From: Bathynomus jamesi
Lineage: Eukaryota > Arthropoda > Malacostraca > Isopoda > Cirolanidae
Assembly (NCBI GenBank): GCA_023014485.1
Contig: JAJOZX010000924.1
Span: 1 to 64,000, forward strand
DNA: 64,000 nucleotides
Direction of reading: 5' to 3'
Shown: one piece after another, positions 9,457 to 19,563 of the stretch
How positions within the stretch are numbered: position 1 is the first letter of the stretch
Layout: every line of letters starts with the position of its first letter
Notes under the pieces: generated by a model
The model's input: the letters and a program-made list of their open reading frames with translations, nothing else
What the model was told of the DNA's origin: nothing
The model's database searches: none
Translations under genes and position numbers: made by a program

Positions 9457-10033
9457 GGCTATTCAAATTGATTCACCTGATTTCAAATGAGAATATTTTT
9501 TAATGTTACAAATACAGAATGATTTGTGATACATCAACCAAAAGAAAAACTGTCCAAATTTTGTCTCTCACCTCATAAATGCTCTATGTGACTTCCCCTA
9601 GTTACACGAGCAACGTCGACACGATAGTCGAATTCCTCCCATACTCGCTCCAGCATGTCCGTTGTCACTGACTCTACGGTAGTAACAATGCGAGTTCGGA
9701 GCTCATCCAAAGATGTGGGCAACGGTGGCACGTACACAGTATCCTTAACGTACCCCCAAAGGAAGAAGTCGCACGGTGTAAGATCCGGCGACTGTGACTA
9801 CGATTTACAGCTCGAAAACTGCAACACACAAAACGCCTTCTGCTGTGCGGACGCCATTTTCACACTGACTGTTTGTTGCTAGGCTAGGCCACGACTTGAC
9901 TTTGGAGCCCTCTCGCGGTGATCTTGTAAACGGAGATTTCCTCTTTCATGTGGTGTATGCCCAGTTGATGCACGGTTGATAGGTACGGAAGTATTCTCAG
10001 TTGAAATCGGATGACTCAGTTTGAATAACCCTG
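9454..10033 (-). mobile_element. Mariner-3, internally deleted, unit 1 copy
   Basis: This 580 bp element lies between TA dinucleotides, with ends CAGGGCTATTCAAATTGATT and the complement of CAGGGTTATTCAAACTGAGT; imperfect inverted repeats run for about 45 bp. It is oriented on the minus strand and keeps both ends of a transposase gene, but the middle is deleted. It is a non-autonomous derivative of a third DD41D-like mariner family. Confidence 0.8.
9573..9857 (-). pseudogene. Mariner-3 transposase, N- and C-terminal pieces fused
   Basis: The minus strand starts at ATG 9857 with MASAQQKAFCVLQFSSCKS and jumps by deletion to SPDLTPCDFFLWGYVKD, the third catalytic Asp region. It then runs open to GSHIEHL and a stop. 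The DNA-binding region and the first two catalytic Asp residues are lost, so it cannot be catalytic. In this copy a stop codon lies at the junction. Confidence 0.75.
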
Positions 10034-10245
10034 TATATTATAATTATTATTATATACTCGTATTTCTTTTCTTGTAGTTGTTTTTTGCCATTTAAAATCT
10101 TTTCTGATACGGAGTTTGACAAGTTTTGACGCAATCAAAATGTTACCTGTAGTATAGACGCATCAAGATGTTACCTGTAGTATAGACGCATCAAAATAGA
10201 TTTGTGATTGCTTCCGTGATTTTATCTGCTTTCAGAATTGGAATC
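10034..10245. other. Spacer with a 30-bp direct repeat, unit 1
   Basis: TGTTACCTGTAGTATAGACG occurs twice in tandem (about 10140-10195) as part of an imperfect repeat of about 30 bp. No gene is seen. Confidence 0.5.
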
Positions 10246-10706
10246 TAGTGGCGAATTCAGAAGGGGGTTGAAGGGGCTCTAGCCCGCCACCCCCATTGAT
10301 AGAGATGTTTCGCGAATCGCAACCTAAGCACATCTACACATTTGTTTATAATGTGTGTTTCAAACCAGAATGATATAATTTGCAGTAATTTTCTTTTTAA
10401 TTTATGAAATAATATGAGATTTATTAAGTAACAGCTTGAAGCTAAATATTTGTATTTGTGGATGTATTTTTCAATGTCCAGTGATAGGTTGGAGAGTGGT
10501 CTAGAAAGTGGATGTACATTATTTCTATTGTGACGTGTTTCTGGTTCTGATTGAGCCTTCCTAATAAATTGGTAATCATTGAACATTAATCTTATTACCA
10601 AGTACTTTTAGGGGAATGATTGCATAATATTTAACCTCGGTTCAGAACTTCATCCGGACCCAACCAGCCTCCCTCCGCCAAAACAAAAATCCTAGATCCG
10701 CCATTG
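10246..10706. mobile_element. Possible hAT-like MITE, unit 1
   Basis: The right end read inward is CAATGGCGGATCTAGGATTT and the left end is TAGTGGCGAATTCAGAAGGG, both close to the CAGTGGCGG ends common in arthropod hAT elements. The inverted repeats are weak and I find no 8-bp target duplication, so the boundaries are uncertain. No transposase is present. Confidence 0.4.
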
Positions 10707-10777
10707 TCCTCGCTCTTAACATAATGTAGGTCTAGTGTGAGTTTGTAATCCTTTAACTTATACTGTTTTTGATTAGT

Positions 10778-10879
10778 TTAACTCATTAGTGCCGAGCGTC
10801 ACTTTACTGATTTTGTTCTGGGTAACGCCAGATGATTTTATTCAGTCTTGGGAAAGACCTCTCGGCACTAATGGGTTAA
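10778..10879. mobile_element. Small TTAA-flanked MITE, unit 1
   Basis: This palindromic element of about 100 bp is bounded by TTAA on both sides. Its ends CTCATTAGTGCCGAG and CTCGGCACTAATGGG are inverted repeats with one mismatch. TTAA targets are typical of piggyBac and Kolobok families, so it is probably a derivative of one of these. Confidence 0.65.
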
Positions 10880-10945
10880 GAATACACCGTTCGATTTACA
10901 TTTGTGTCCGAATCACTTGTTATGTACTTCTCATTTTGGTGGCAC

Positions 10946-10976
10946 TAAGGTTAGGTTAGGTTAGGTTGGGTTAGGT
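10946..10976. repeat. Interstitial TTAGG run, unit 1
   Basis: About five imperfect TTAGG units, the ancestral arthropod telomere repeat, in a non-terminal setting. Units 2 and 3 have a longer version with an AAATTAGG interruption. Confidence 0.7.
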
Positions 10977-11034
10977 CTTGGTCTATTGAGATGTCTTTTT
11001 TTAATTTTAGAAGATGAATTAAATTAAGCAAGCA

Positions 11035-11039
<5 letters not shown>

Positions 11040-11078
<39 letters not shown>
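11040..11078. repeat. (CT)n microsatellite, unit 1
   Basis: About 19 CT dinucleotides in a row. The corresponding tracts in units 2 and 3 are of similar or slightly shorter length. Confidence 0.9.
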
Positions 11079-11081
<3 letters not shown>

Positions 11082-11400
11082 AAGGCAAAGAAATGCATTA
11101 TCATCTGTAAAATAACAACGACATATTCATTTCCTTTCGTCTGCTCGAATTGTGACCTTGAAAATATGTTGTCGCGTACGCATGCTCATATTTGATTAAA
11201 TTTCAGGGCGTAATGTTTAGCACAAACTCGACAATAACCGTTAACCAAGTTATTTTTCATATTTTTTTTATAACTAACAGTTTTCGAAATGGTTCAACAT
11301 TGGTACATGCTGTACTCCTTAAGCACGAGGAAGAAGCTCGGTGTTTTGGCTTAAAGAATTGTAATTATCGGACTGCAACCCTTTTTTTCAGCTCCGATAC

Positions 11401-11461
<61 letters not shown>

Positions 11462-11464
<3 letters not shown>

Positions 11465-12178
11465 GGTGTCCCATAAGTCCGGCATCATAGGAGAAATTCA
11501 TATTCTTCTATTTCTACAAACCATAACTCATATTTTTCTTATGCTCGGGATGCCAATTTCCCGTCCACCATTTTTTTCAGTGACGAGGCTGTTTTTTTAT
11601 GGAAATGGTGAGGTAAATCTACAGAACACCCGCTACTGGTCTCAAAACAACCCTCACTGGTATACCTCTTCAAAGGAACACGGTGCATCTCGGGTGATGG
11701 TATGGTGTGGCATTTGGAAGGATCGCATCATAGGCCCCCTCTTTTTCGCAGTCTTGAACGAAGAAGGAAATTTCCCAACATGGTTCCAGCAAGACGGCGC
11801 TCCTGCACATTACAGCACCCAAATAAGGGAATACCTGTACCAACAATTCCCTGGTCATTGGATAGGACGTCTGTGGCGTGTGGAATGGCCAGCTAGAAGC
11901 CCGGATCTCACGCCACTAGATTTTTATCTCTGGGGGCACTTGAAAGTGCTGGTATACGCAGAGAAAATTAGAAGTGTTGAACATTTGCGGCAGCGCATTA
12001 TTGGGGCATGTAACACCATTACTCCTGACATCATTCACCGTGTGCTTGCTGACTGGGTATCACGTCTGAATTTGTGTATTGAAAACAATGGTGGACATAT
12101 TGAGCACGTTCTGTAAATAAAAGCTTTTGTTTTGCCTTTTTTTATTTTTTTCCTATGATACCGGACTTATGGGACACC

Positions 12179-12181
<3 letters not shown>
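11462..12181 (+). mobile_element. Mariner-2, DD41D group, unit 1 copy
   Basis: This 720 bp element lies between TA dinucleotides inside a (TA)n tract. Its inverted repeats are CAGGGTGTCCCATAAGTCCG at each end, about 30 bp with one mismatch. The 5' half of the transposase is deleted. A further 55 bp present in unit 2 is lost here between two TTCG sequences. Confidence 0.85.
11574..12116 (+). pseudogene. Mariner-2 transposase C-terminal half, unit 1
   Basis: Only the catalytic half of a DD41D transposase remains. FSDEA (first Asp) is out of frame because of a poly-T frameshift. The rest reads NTRYWSQNNPHWYTSSKEHG, then VMVWCGIWKDRIIGPLFF, QQDGAPAHY (second Asp), WPARSPDLTPLDFYLWGHLK (third Asp, 41 residues on) and a C-terminus ending IEHVL. 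A 19-residue segment is missing relative to unit 3, in frame. The helix-turn-helix domains are gone. Confidence 0.8.
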
Positions 12182-12218
<37 letters not shown>

Positions 12219-13228
12219 TATGAGTGACGGTTATGAACTCGATAACAGCTCTCTGTTTACGACGCACATCACTGTCAGATGCCATTTTCGAAACTGCGTT
12301 AACCATCGGTTAACCTCGCAGAAAGTTCACACTTACGGCCCAAAAGACATTTCAGCCCCATGACCTATTATTTAGCTAAGAAAAAAGGGTGGGGCAAAAT
12401 ATATTGAGTGGCCCTAGTATGTTCATAAAATGGTACAGTTAGAGAGAGGATTCAAACTAGTTCCTTTCAGTTTTTTTTATTTATATATTAAATTTTAAAT
12501 CATATTGATCAGTTTAAATCATAATGATCAGTTTACATAAAATATTAACATATTCCATTAAATTAAAATTAAAATTTGACTATTAATTTTTACTATAAAA
12601 TGTAATAAGTTATTAATTAATCATTATTTTCTTAAAAGCTTTCGATTTGAAATCATTCAAATAATAAGAGATTAACTCCACCGCATTCTTCATTTGACGT
12701 TATTGAAAGTAACGCGTCCTTTGTCTGGATTGAGCTTTATCCCCTCTTCACACTTTTCCTCTGAAACAAACACAATAAGGCTTTTGACCCTTCATAGGCT
12801 CTTTTCTTCTTTCTGATTGGCTGACTTAAGTGTTGCAACCCTCATATAATAATAATAATAATAATAATTATTATTATCATTTATGAGTGAACATTCGATG
12901 TGTTTTACGTAACTTATTTGAGTCTCAAAGAAATTAATTTTTTTTTTATCTCAAAATGGACAAAAATACTCTCGTAATTGGTTCGTGTCCAATTTATCAA
13001 TAAAAATAATGTAACCAATTTCTAAGGTGATATAAACCAATCTCTTTCAATTACTTTAGTGACGATAAAGTAAAAATTAACTTATATAAATTCTGTCATT
13101 TTAAAATCGTCACTATACCAAATTTTTATTCAGATAGACGCAAAGTACAAGAGAAAATGTCATACAGAGAAGAATTGGACGTGGAGTTGCTGGGTTCAAT
13201 GGAGTCGGTAGGACCTGTGGGCTAAGTG
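12182..13228. other. Spacer with the empty Academ-like target site, unit 1
   Basis: No gene is seen. The sequence AATCATTCAAATAATAAG near 12651 is the uninterrupted target of the 5.36 kb element found here in units 2 and 3; a single ATT lies at 12655-12657. A stretch present in units 2 and 3 after ACCATCGG (12308) is missing. An (AAT)n/(ATT)n palindrome lies near 12847-12880. TAGTGACGAT (13057) and its complement ATCGTCACTA (13106) form an inverted repeat about 40 bp apart. Confidence 0.6.
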
Positions 13229-13421
13229 AATTCTGTGGGGTACGTCGATTCTGTGGGGTTCGTCGAGTGTGTGGGGTTCGTCGAGTGTGTGGGGTTCTTC
13301 GATTCTGTGGGGTTCTTCGATTCTGTGGGGTTCGTCGATTCTGTGGGGTTCGTCGATTCTGTGGGGTTCGTCGATTCTGTGGAGTCCGTCGATTCTGTGC
13401 AGTCCGTCGATTCTGTGGAGT
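13229..13421 (+). repeat. 18-bp minisatellite at the unit 1/2 junction
   Basis: About 10-11 imperfect copies of GTGGGGTTCGTCGATTCT, with variants such as GTGGAGTCCGTCGATTCT. It reads as VGFVDS repeats, but there is no support for a protein. The LINE starts directly after it. The copies at 34510 and 56016 are shorter. Confidence 0.85.
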
Positions 13422-15023
13422 ATTTTTAATGATTATTTTAGCTCTGTTTTTACTGAAGAAAATTTAAATAACTTTGATTTTAATTCTTCAGATTTTATAC
13501 ATTCAGGAATCCTTGATAAGATTCATATAAGGAAGGATGATGTTACGCAAGTGATTCATACAATGAACTTAAATAAAGCTGCTGGACCTGATAATATACT
13601 GTATATGCTAGGATTCTCAGAGAAGGGGAGGATAGCTTATTTGAGGCACTAACTATTTTCTTGGCTAGGTCTTTTAATTATGCAGAAGTACCAGATGAAT
13701 GGGAAAAATCAAATGTAGTACCCATTTACAAAAATGGGTAGTAAAAAGGAGGTAAGAAATTAAAGTATAGGCCTGTTAGTTTAATATCATTGGTAGGTAA
13801 GATACTAGAAAGAAGTATAAAGAATAATATTAAAGATCATTTGGAAAATTTTAATCTTATTTCAAGTTCATAACATGGATTGAGATCAGGAAGGTCTTGT
13901 TTGTCTGATCTCTTAAACTTTTTAGTTTGTAACTGACCAGGTCGATAATAGAAATGTTGCAGATGTTATTTATTTGGATTTTAGTAAGGCATTTGACAAG
14001 GTTCCACATGGGAAACTTCTGTATAAATTAAAAGCTCATGGGATATGAAGGTCAGTTATTAATTAGGTAGAAAACTGATTAGAAGACAGAGAACAGAGTA
14101 AATTCTAAATGGTCATGAATCTGGGTGGCAGAAAGTGAAAAGTAGGGTACCACAGAAACCAGTGTTAGATCCATTACTCTTTATTTTATATCTAAATGAT
14201 TACAGAAGGCAGGCACTTTTTTAACATATATACTAGTGGGCCAAATGGCCCACTTGCCCTTGTATTTGGCCCACTAGTCACATTCTATTGGCCCACTAGT
14301 CAATTTTAAGCTTTGGAGTAAAAATATTGATTCTAGCAAGGTTCATTTTAAGATAGTTATTTTCTAGTATGAAATATTACATAACTGCTACATGCTTCTA
14401 TCATCTACATTCCACAAAATGTTTTGCACCTATTTGCCCTTATATTTTCACAATTTTTGTCAATGCTGAGCTAGAGTATAGCAGTATGTTTGAAATGTCT
14501 CTTTGGTCTTTTTCAATAAATATTATCTGGTACTACTTTTATGTAATAGAAATTACCATTTTTGCATCTACTGTAATGTGTTTCCTTAAATTCCTTTGAT
14601 TTTTATATAATTATCTGCTATCTAACTATCTTTTAATATAAATGCCAGGTACTTGGTGTCTCCCGTTTTTAGATATATGTGCCCTTTTTTTTTTAAAGTG
14701 GCCCACTAGTAAAAATTCTTTAAAAAAGTCCTTGACAGAAGGGAGTATGTAGTAAAGTTTCTAAATTTGCAGATACAAAAGTAGTTGCCCCAGTTACAAA
14801 TATCGAAAATTCTTATAAACTACAAAAAGATCTTGATAGATTAGTTGCCTGGGTTAGTAAATGGCAGATGGAATTCAGCGTTCAAAAATGCAAAGTCATC
14901 CAGTTTAGTAGAAATAGTGAAAACTTTAGTTAGGAGATGCAAGGAAACTGGTTAGAGGATGTTAGACAAGAAAAAGATCGTGGTACAGTATTATTGTTAA
15001 TAATGATCTAAAATTTCGTAAGT
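13422..15023 (+). mobile_element. LINE fragment A of unit 2
   Basis: It begins just after the minisatellite with FNDYFSSVFTEENLNNFDFN and HTMNLNKAAGPDNI, the usual start of a CR1/jockey RT domain. It then runs through the same order as LINE B to CGTAAGT at 15023. Within the RT, CATAACATGG replaces CACAACGTGG and creates a stop. The MITE at 14210-14734 splits it. The block 13610-15023 is repeated at 15799-17212. Confidence 0.75.
14210..14734. mobile_element. hAT-type MITE in LINE A, unit 2
   Basis: The element is 525 bp with ACAGAAGG on both sides (14202-14209 and 14735-14742), at the same LINE position as the unit 1 copies. Confidence 0.8.
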
Positions 15024-15351
15024 CTAAACTTGTGTGTGTATATATATATATATATTTGTGGTTTTTTATTTGTTGGCTTATTTCTTTATGGTTATTTAGG
15101 CTGTGACATATATATCACTAAGGCACTATTTTGTAATTAATTTTTTTTTTTTTTCCCTCAATTTATATTTATATTTATTTTTATTTCTTTATTCTTTTGT
15201 GACCTGTTTCATAAACAAGCCATTTGAATTTATATTGAATGTCGGCCGAAGTGCTAAAAGTGTCAATTTCCCATACAAATGTGTTTGCTCCTCCCACAAT
15301 TTTTTCTATGCTTACTATATATATGTATATATATATGTATATATATATATG

Positions 15352-15382
<31 letters not shown>

Positions 15383-15798
15383 GTATATTATATATGAATA
15401 TGTATGTATGTATGTTTATTTTTGTAACCTATATATTGCCTTGATCTGTCCTTTCACTCCAGTGTTCCTGAGGATGTCATTAGACGAAAGCGCTTGAGCA
15501 CCCCTTTGTGTTTCTTTTCCCTTCGTGGTTTTATTCATCATAAATATTTTTCACGTGTCACTTTCGTGAAATAATTTTTCATATAATGAACACCACGCGT
15601 TCCTTCGCCTTGCTGTTCCCTCTATTGTCCCCGTTTGTGTCTGTGTTTTCTTCTACATTAATGAAGGGGCATGCAATTCGGATCCGACGAAAGTTTCTTA
15701 CTAATTGTCTGGAGGAGCAGGTCCTTCCCAAGTCCCTCCTTCCGATTCGCCTCAGACAAATGGACGACCATCCGTTCAACAACTTTAGCAGAGTAATT
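15024..15798 (+). mobile_element. Probable Penelope-like element fragment, unit 2
   Basis: This matches 950-1725, including the GACGAAAGCG block (about 15480-15500) and the open frame from ATG 15586 with RKFLTNCLEEQVLPKSLL. The internal (TA)n run differs in length and phase. The junctions with the LINE on both sides are identical to unit 1. Confidence 0.45.
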
Positions 15799-17927
15799 AG
15801 GATTCTCAGAGAAGGGGAGGATAGCTTATTTGAGGCACTAACTATTTTGTTGGCTAGGTCTTTTAATTATGCAGAAGTACCAGATGAATGGGAAAAATCA
15901 AATGTAGTACCCATTTACAAAAATGGGTAGTAAAAAGGAGGTAAGAAATTAAATTATAGGCCTGTTAGTTTAACATCATTGGTAGGTAAGATACTAGAAA
16001 GAAGTATAAAGAATAATATTAAAGATCATTTGGAAAATTTTAATCTTATTTCAAGTTCACAACGTGGATTGAGATCAGGAAGGTCTTGTTTGTCTGATCT
16101 CTTAAACTTTTTAGAGTTTGTAACTGACCAGGTCGATAATAGAAATGATGCAGATGTTATTTATTTGGATTTTAGTAAGGCATTTGACAAGGTTCCACAT
16201 GGGAAACTTCTGTATAAATTAAAAGTCATGGGATATGAAGGTCAGTTATTAATTAGGTAGAAAACTGATTAGAAGACAGAGAACAGAGTAAATTCTAAAT
16301 GGTCATGAATCTGGGTGGCAGAAAGTGAAAAGTAGGGTACCACAGAAACCAGTGTTAGATCCATTACTCTTTATTTTATATCTAAATGATTACAGAAGGC
16401 AGGCACTTTTTTAACATATATACACTAGTGGGCCAAATGGCCCACTTGCCCTTGTATTTGGCCCACTAGTCACATTCTATTGGCCCACTAGTCAATTTTA
16501 AGCTTTGGAGTAAAAATATTGATTCTAGCAAGGTTCATTTTAAGATAGTTATTTTCTGGTATGAAATATTACATAACTGCTACATGCTTCTATCATCTAC
16601 ATTCCACAAAATGTTTTGCACTATTTGCCCTTATATTTTCACAATTTTTGTCAATGCTGAGCTAGAGTATAGCAGTATGTTTGAAATGTCTCTTTGGTCT
16701 TTTCAATAAATATTATCTGGTACTACTTTTATGTAATAGAAATTACCACTTTTGCATCTACTGTAATGTGTTTCCTTAAATTCCTTTGATTTTTATATAA
16801 TTATCTGCTATCTAACTAACTATCTTTTAATATAAATGCCAGGTACTTGGTGTCTCCCGTTTTTAGATATATGTGCCCTTTTTTTTTTAAAGTGGCCCAC
16901 TAGTAAAAATTCTTTAAAAAAGTCCTTGACAGAAGGGAGTATTTAGTAAAGTTTCTAAATTTGCAGATACAAAAGTAGTTGCCCCAGTTACAAATATCGA
17001 AAATTCTTATAAACTACAAAAAGATCTTGATAGATTAGTTGCCTGGGTTAGTAAATGGCAGATGGAATTCAGCGTTCAAAAATGCAAAGTCATCCAGTTT
17101 AGTAGAAATAGTGAAAACTTTAGTTAGGAGATGCAAGGAAACTGGTTAGAGGATGTTAGACAGGAAAACGATCGTGGTATTATTGTTAATAATGATCTAA
17201 AATTTCGTAAGTAGTGCTTAGAGGCTAGAAATAAGGCAACTAAAATGTTAGGTATATATTATTAAGAGGAATGTTAGTTACAAGAGTAAAGAAGTCATTT
17301 GTAAATTAGATAATTCTTATGTTAGGCTTCACTTGAATACTTCATTCGAGCTTGGTCCCCTCACCTTAGACATGATATTGATATGCTTGAAGATGTGCAA
17401 CTTAGGGGAACCAAGCTTATCCCTAACCTAAGAAGATTGGAATACAGGGAAAGATTAAAGGAATTGAGTATGCTTAGTTTTGAGAGATGTTCAAAATGTT
17501 TTCAGGTTTGGACAGTTTAGATGTAATTAACTTTTTCTCATTAGAGGCTGATGAAATCAAGGGCATAATAAGAAAATTAGGAAGCAGACTTGTAGACTTG
17601 ATCTACGAAAATACTTTTTCAGTCATACAGTAGTAGATTTTTGGAATGACTTGCCATACGATGTGTTAAACAGTAGCTCATTAGTTAGTTTCAAGAAAAA
17701 TTTGGACACTTTTATGACTGAGAAAGATAGTTTGTAGATTGTAAATAATGTATTTTCTTAGCTTAATTTATGTAGACTACTTTGGTGGTAGTAAATGGTT
17801 GTAAGTTAATTAGCTGACTTGGGATTGACGTTTTTCCAAGATTTTATTATAAAATAACTCATGACTTGAATAACCTCGATAGCCCCCAGTGGCTTCATGT
17901 TTTCCAAATGAAATATAATGTAATGAA
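15799..17927 (+). mobile_element. LINE fragment B of unit 2
   Basis: RT remnant with an open stretch at 15979-16260 holding motif A DFSKAFDKVPHGKLL. A 1-bp deletion after the RT stretch (AAAGTCATG for AAAGCTCATG) extends that frame slightly. The FADT defect and the C-terminal remnant with FWNDLPYDV are as in unit 1. The MITE at 16400-16928 interrupts it. Confidence 0.75.
16400..16928. mobile_element. hAT-type MITE in LINE B, unit 2
   Basis: The element is 529 bp, flanked by ACAGAAGG at 16392-16399 and 16929-16936. It has ATATACACTAGTGGG near the left end where most copies have ATATACTAGTGGG; the 37662 copy shares this variant. Confidence 0.8.
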
Positions 17928-18711
17928 GGGCTACTTTAACTTATAGCCTAAGTTAAGCTAGACTAAAACAGAGTTTATGGACTTGGAGGTCCTATTCGGT
18001 ACTACCTCAGGGTTGTTGACTCGATGTGGGCTTACTTTAGGCCTCAGTAGCATGAAAATAAAAAAAAAGGGCACTATTTTGGTCTTCTTTCTTAGCGTTG
18101 CAACAACAACACACCCCGCCCCATTGCTCACTGCAACAATCGTGTATCTAAACTACCACTCTGAATTGCAAGAGAGCTCTCTATAAGACCACGGCCTATC
18201 AACGCCGCATTCAACAAAAGGGTAGAAAGGACGCTGCCGGTGCCCAAAGATGCTGGCAATAAAATAAGTGAATATTTCACTAACCTTATAATTATGTGAC
18301 GTCTATATGTATATATATACAATATGCACCTTAATTTAATACATACAAGCAATGCTGCATTAATCAGCTTAGTTACCATATCGCTTTGGGACAGCAATAG
18401 CTCTTCCTATTCTAGATTTTCGAACAAACCTAGAATACTATATTTTACAGGAAGTTATAGGCCCTGTAAACCCCCTGCATAACCAATATACAGGTCGTGG
18501 AACGTAGTGCATATGTCGTATATTTTAAACTCAAACCTTAAGTAAATATCCATTTAGATTTTAAAATTTATATTTTGGACAGAGACAAAAATTGTATCTT
18601 AAGTTTTGACTTCAGGAATAATTTATTCTTTATTTTAGTTGTAAATGAATTTACGTGGAACACCCACCCACACCACCACACAGACATATAAATACTAATA
18701 AAAGGCCAAAG
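17928..18711. other. Anonymous spacer, unit 2
   Basis: Corresponds to 3854-4645. The stretch near 18238 reads GGTGCCCAAAGATGCTGG, lacking 24 bp found in units 1 and 4; the deletion ends are two GCCCAAA repeats. No gene is seen. Confidence 0.5.
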
Positions 18712-18748
18712 ACATTTTAACAAAATAGAGTATATTTTGTTAAAATGT
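18712..18748. repeat. Perfect inverted repeat downstream of proctolin copy 2
   Basis: Identical to the unit 1 hairpin at 4646-4682: 16-bp arms and a 5-nt loop. Confidence 0.7.
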
Positions 18749-19177
18749 GTTTTGCCTTTTATCAGTGCCTTGTTAACCTTGTGCTAATCTCTTTTTATTT
18801 TTCATTTATACCCATTTATACTCATTTCATATATATACCCATTTATATACGAGTACATGGGTATATATTTTGATCACCTTGCCTTTTACCTTCATTCCCT
18901 GATGAGGTGTATTGCTGTATACAGGAATCAATATAGGAAAATAGGTACAAAGGAAATGGCATAACGAAAGAAGTGCATTTATATTTGTAACAAATAAACC
19001 TTTCTATAAAGTCTGACAGGAAGGATTAATTTCCACTAGGCATCGTGTTTTCGTAAATAAACATTCATTTTAATTCTTATACAATACTTTCGGTTTTATA
19101 GATAATTACAATATAGTCTTCGGTTGAATTTGCTGAATGGTTAAGCAATGGTATTTGCAAAAGCTAAATGAGATAAG
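18749..19177. other. 3' flank of proctolin copy 2
   Basis: Same as the unit 1 flank; it holds the probable 3' UTR of the proctolin gene and no other gene. Confidence 0.4.
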
Positions 19178-19435
19178 TTACTGAGGCATAGCGTATTCCT
19201 CTAGAAGCCTTTCGCCGAAGGGAGGCCTAAGGCCGATTTTTCTGTCGTAGTTGAGTTGCTTGACGGAGGAATCATGTCCAGAAACCCGGTTTAAGAGTTC
19301 ACTGAGGATGCTTTTGATTTCATCTACTTTGGACTCGTCTCCTCTGGTAGGAAGGTATCTGCTGGACTCCATTCGAGAAACGCAGAGAATCAAGACGATC
19401 GCGCAGGCGATAAAGAACCGGTGGCCAGCCATCAT
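19178..19435 (-). CDS. Proc: Proctolin precursor, unit 2 copy
   Basis: The 85-residue product is identical at every residue to the unit 1 copy, with signal peptide, RYLPT at 26-30, Arg31 and the cysteine-free C-terminal peptide intact. The 5' flank matches unit 1 closely but carries GTGGTGTC where unit 1 has GTGTC, and GATGACCTG where unit 1 has GATAAACTG. Its unit differs from unit 1 further upstream, where an inverted SINE pair (19953-20320) sits between the gene's 5' flank and the next repeats. The open reading frame and core promoter are undamaged, so this copy could be active. Whether all copies are transcribed cannot be told from the sequence. Confidence 0.9.
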   Translation of the reverse strand: MMAGHRFFIACAIVLILCVSRMESSRYLPTRGDESKVDEIKSILSELLNRVSGHDSSVKQLNYDRKIGLRPPFGERLLEEYAMPQ

Positions 19436-19555
19436 CCGAAAGGAGCAGAAGAGGAAAAGTGGTGGTGTCAGTCAGCGATCTACTGCTCTTCACTGAATCA
19501 CTAAGGAGCTGTGGTACGGTCAAGGGTGATCTGCTGAAAGTTGGAAAGGACGCCA

Positions 19556-19563
19556 CTTTTATA
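19556..19563 (-). promoter_or_regulatory. TATA box of proctolin copy 2
   Basis: The minus strand reads TATAAAAG, 128 bp upstream of the copy 2 ATG. The initiator-like TTTCAGCAG at about 19532-19540 is also conserved. Confidence 0.6.

Noticed and set aside
11192..11476. Open frames with long YIYIYI runs, here and near 1165, 6242, 20186, 27078, 36362, 48459 and 60405
   Set aside because: They are translations of (TA)n tracts and have no support as proteins.
13229..13421. CRISPR-like array
   Set aside because: The repeats are contiguous 18-mers without unique spacers, in a eukaryotic, transposon-rich setting with no cas genes.
13226..13652. A repetitive protein with VGFVDS repeats fused to NKAAGPDN
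   Set aside because: The reading frames are the translated 18-bp minisatellite running by chance into the broken LINE; frame and length change between units.
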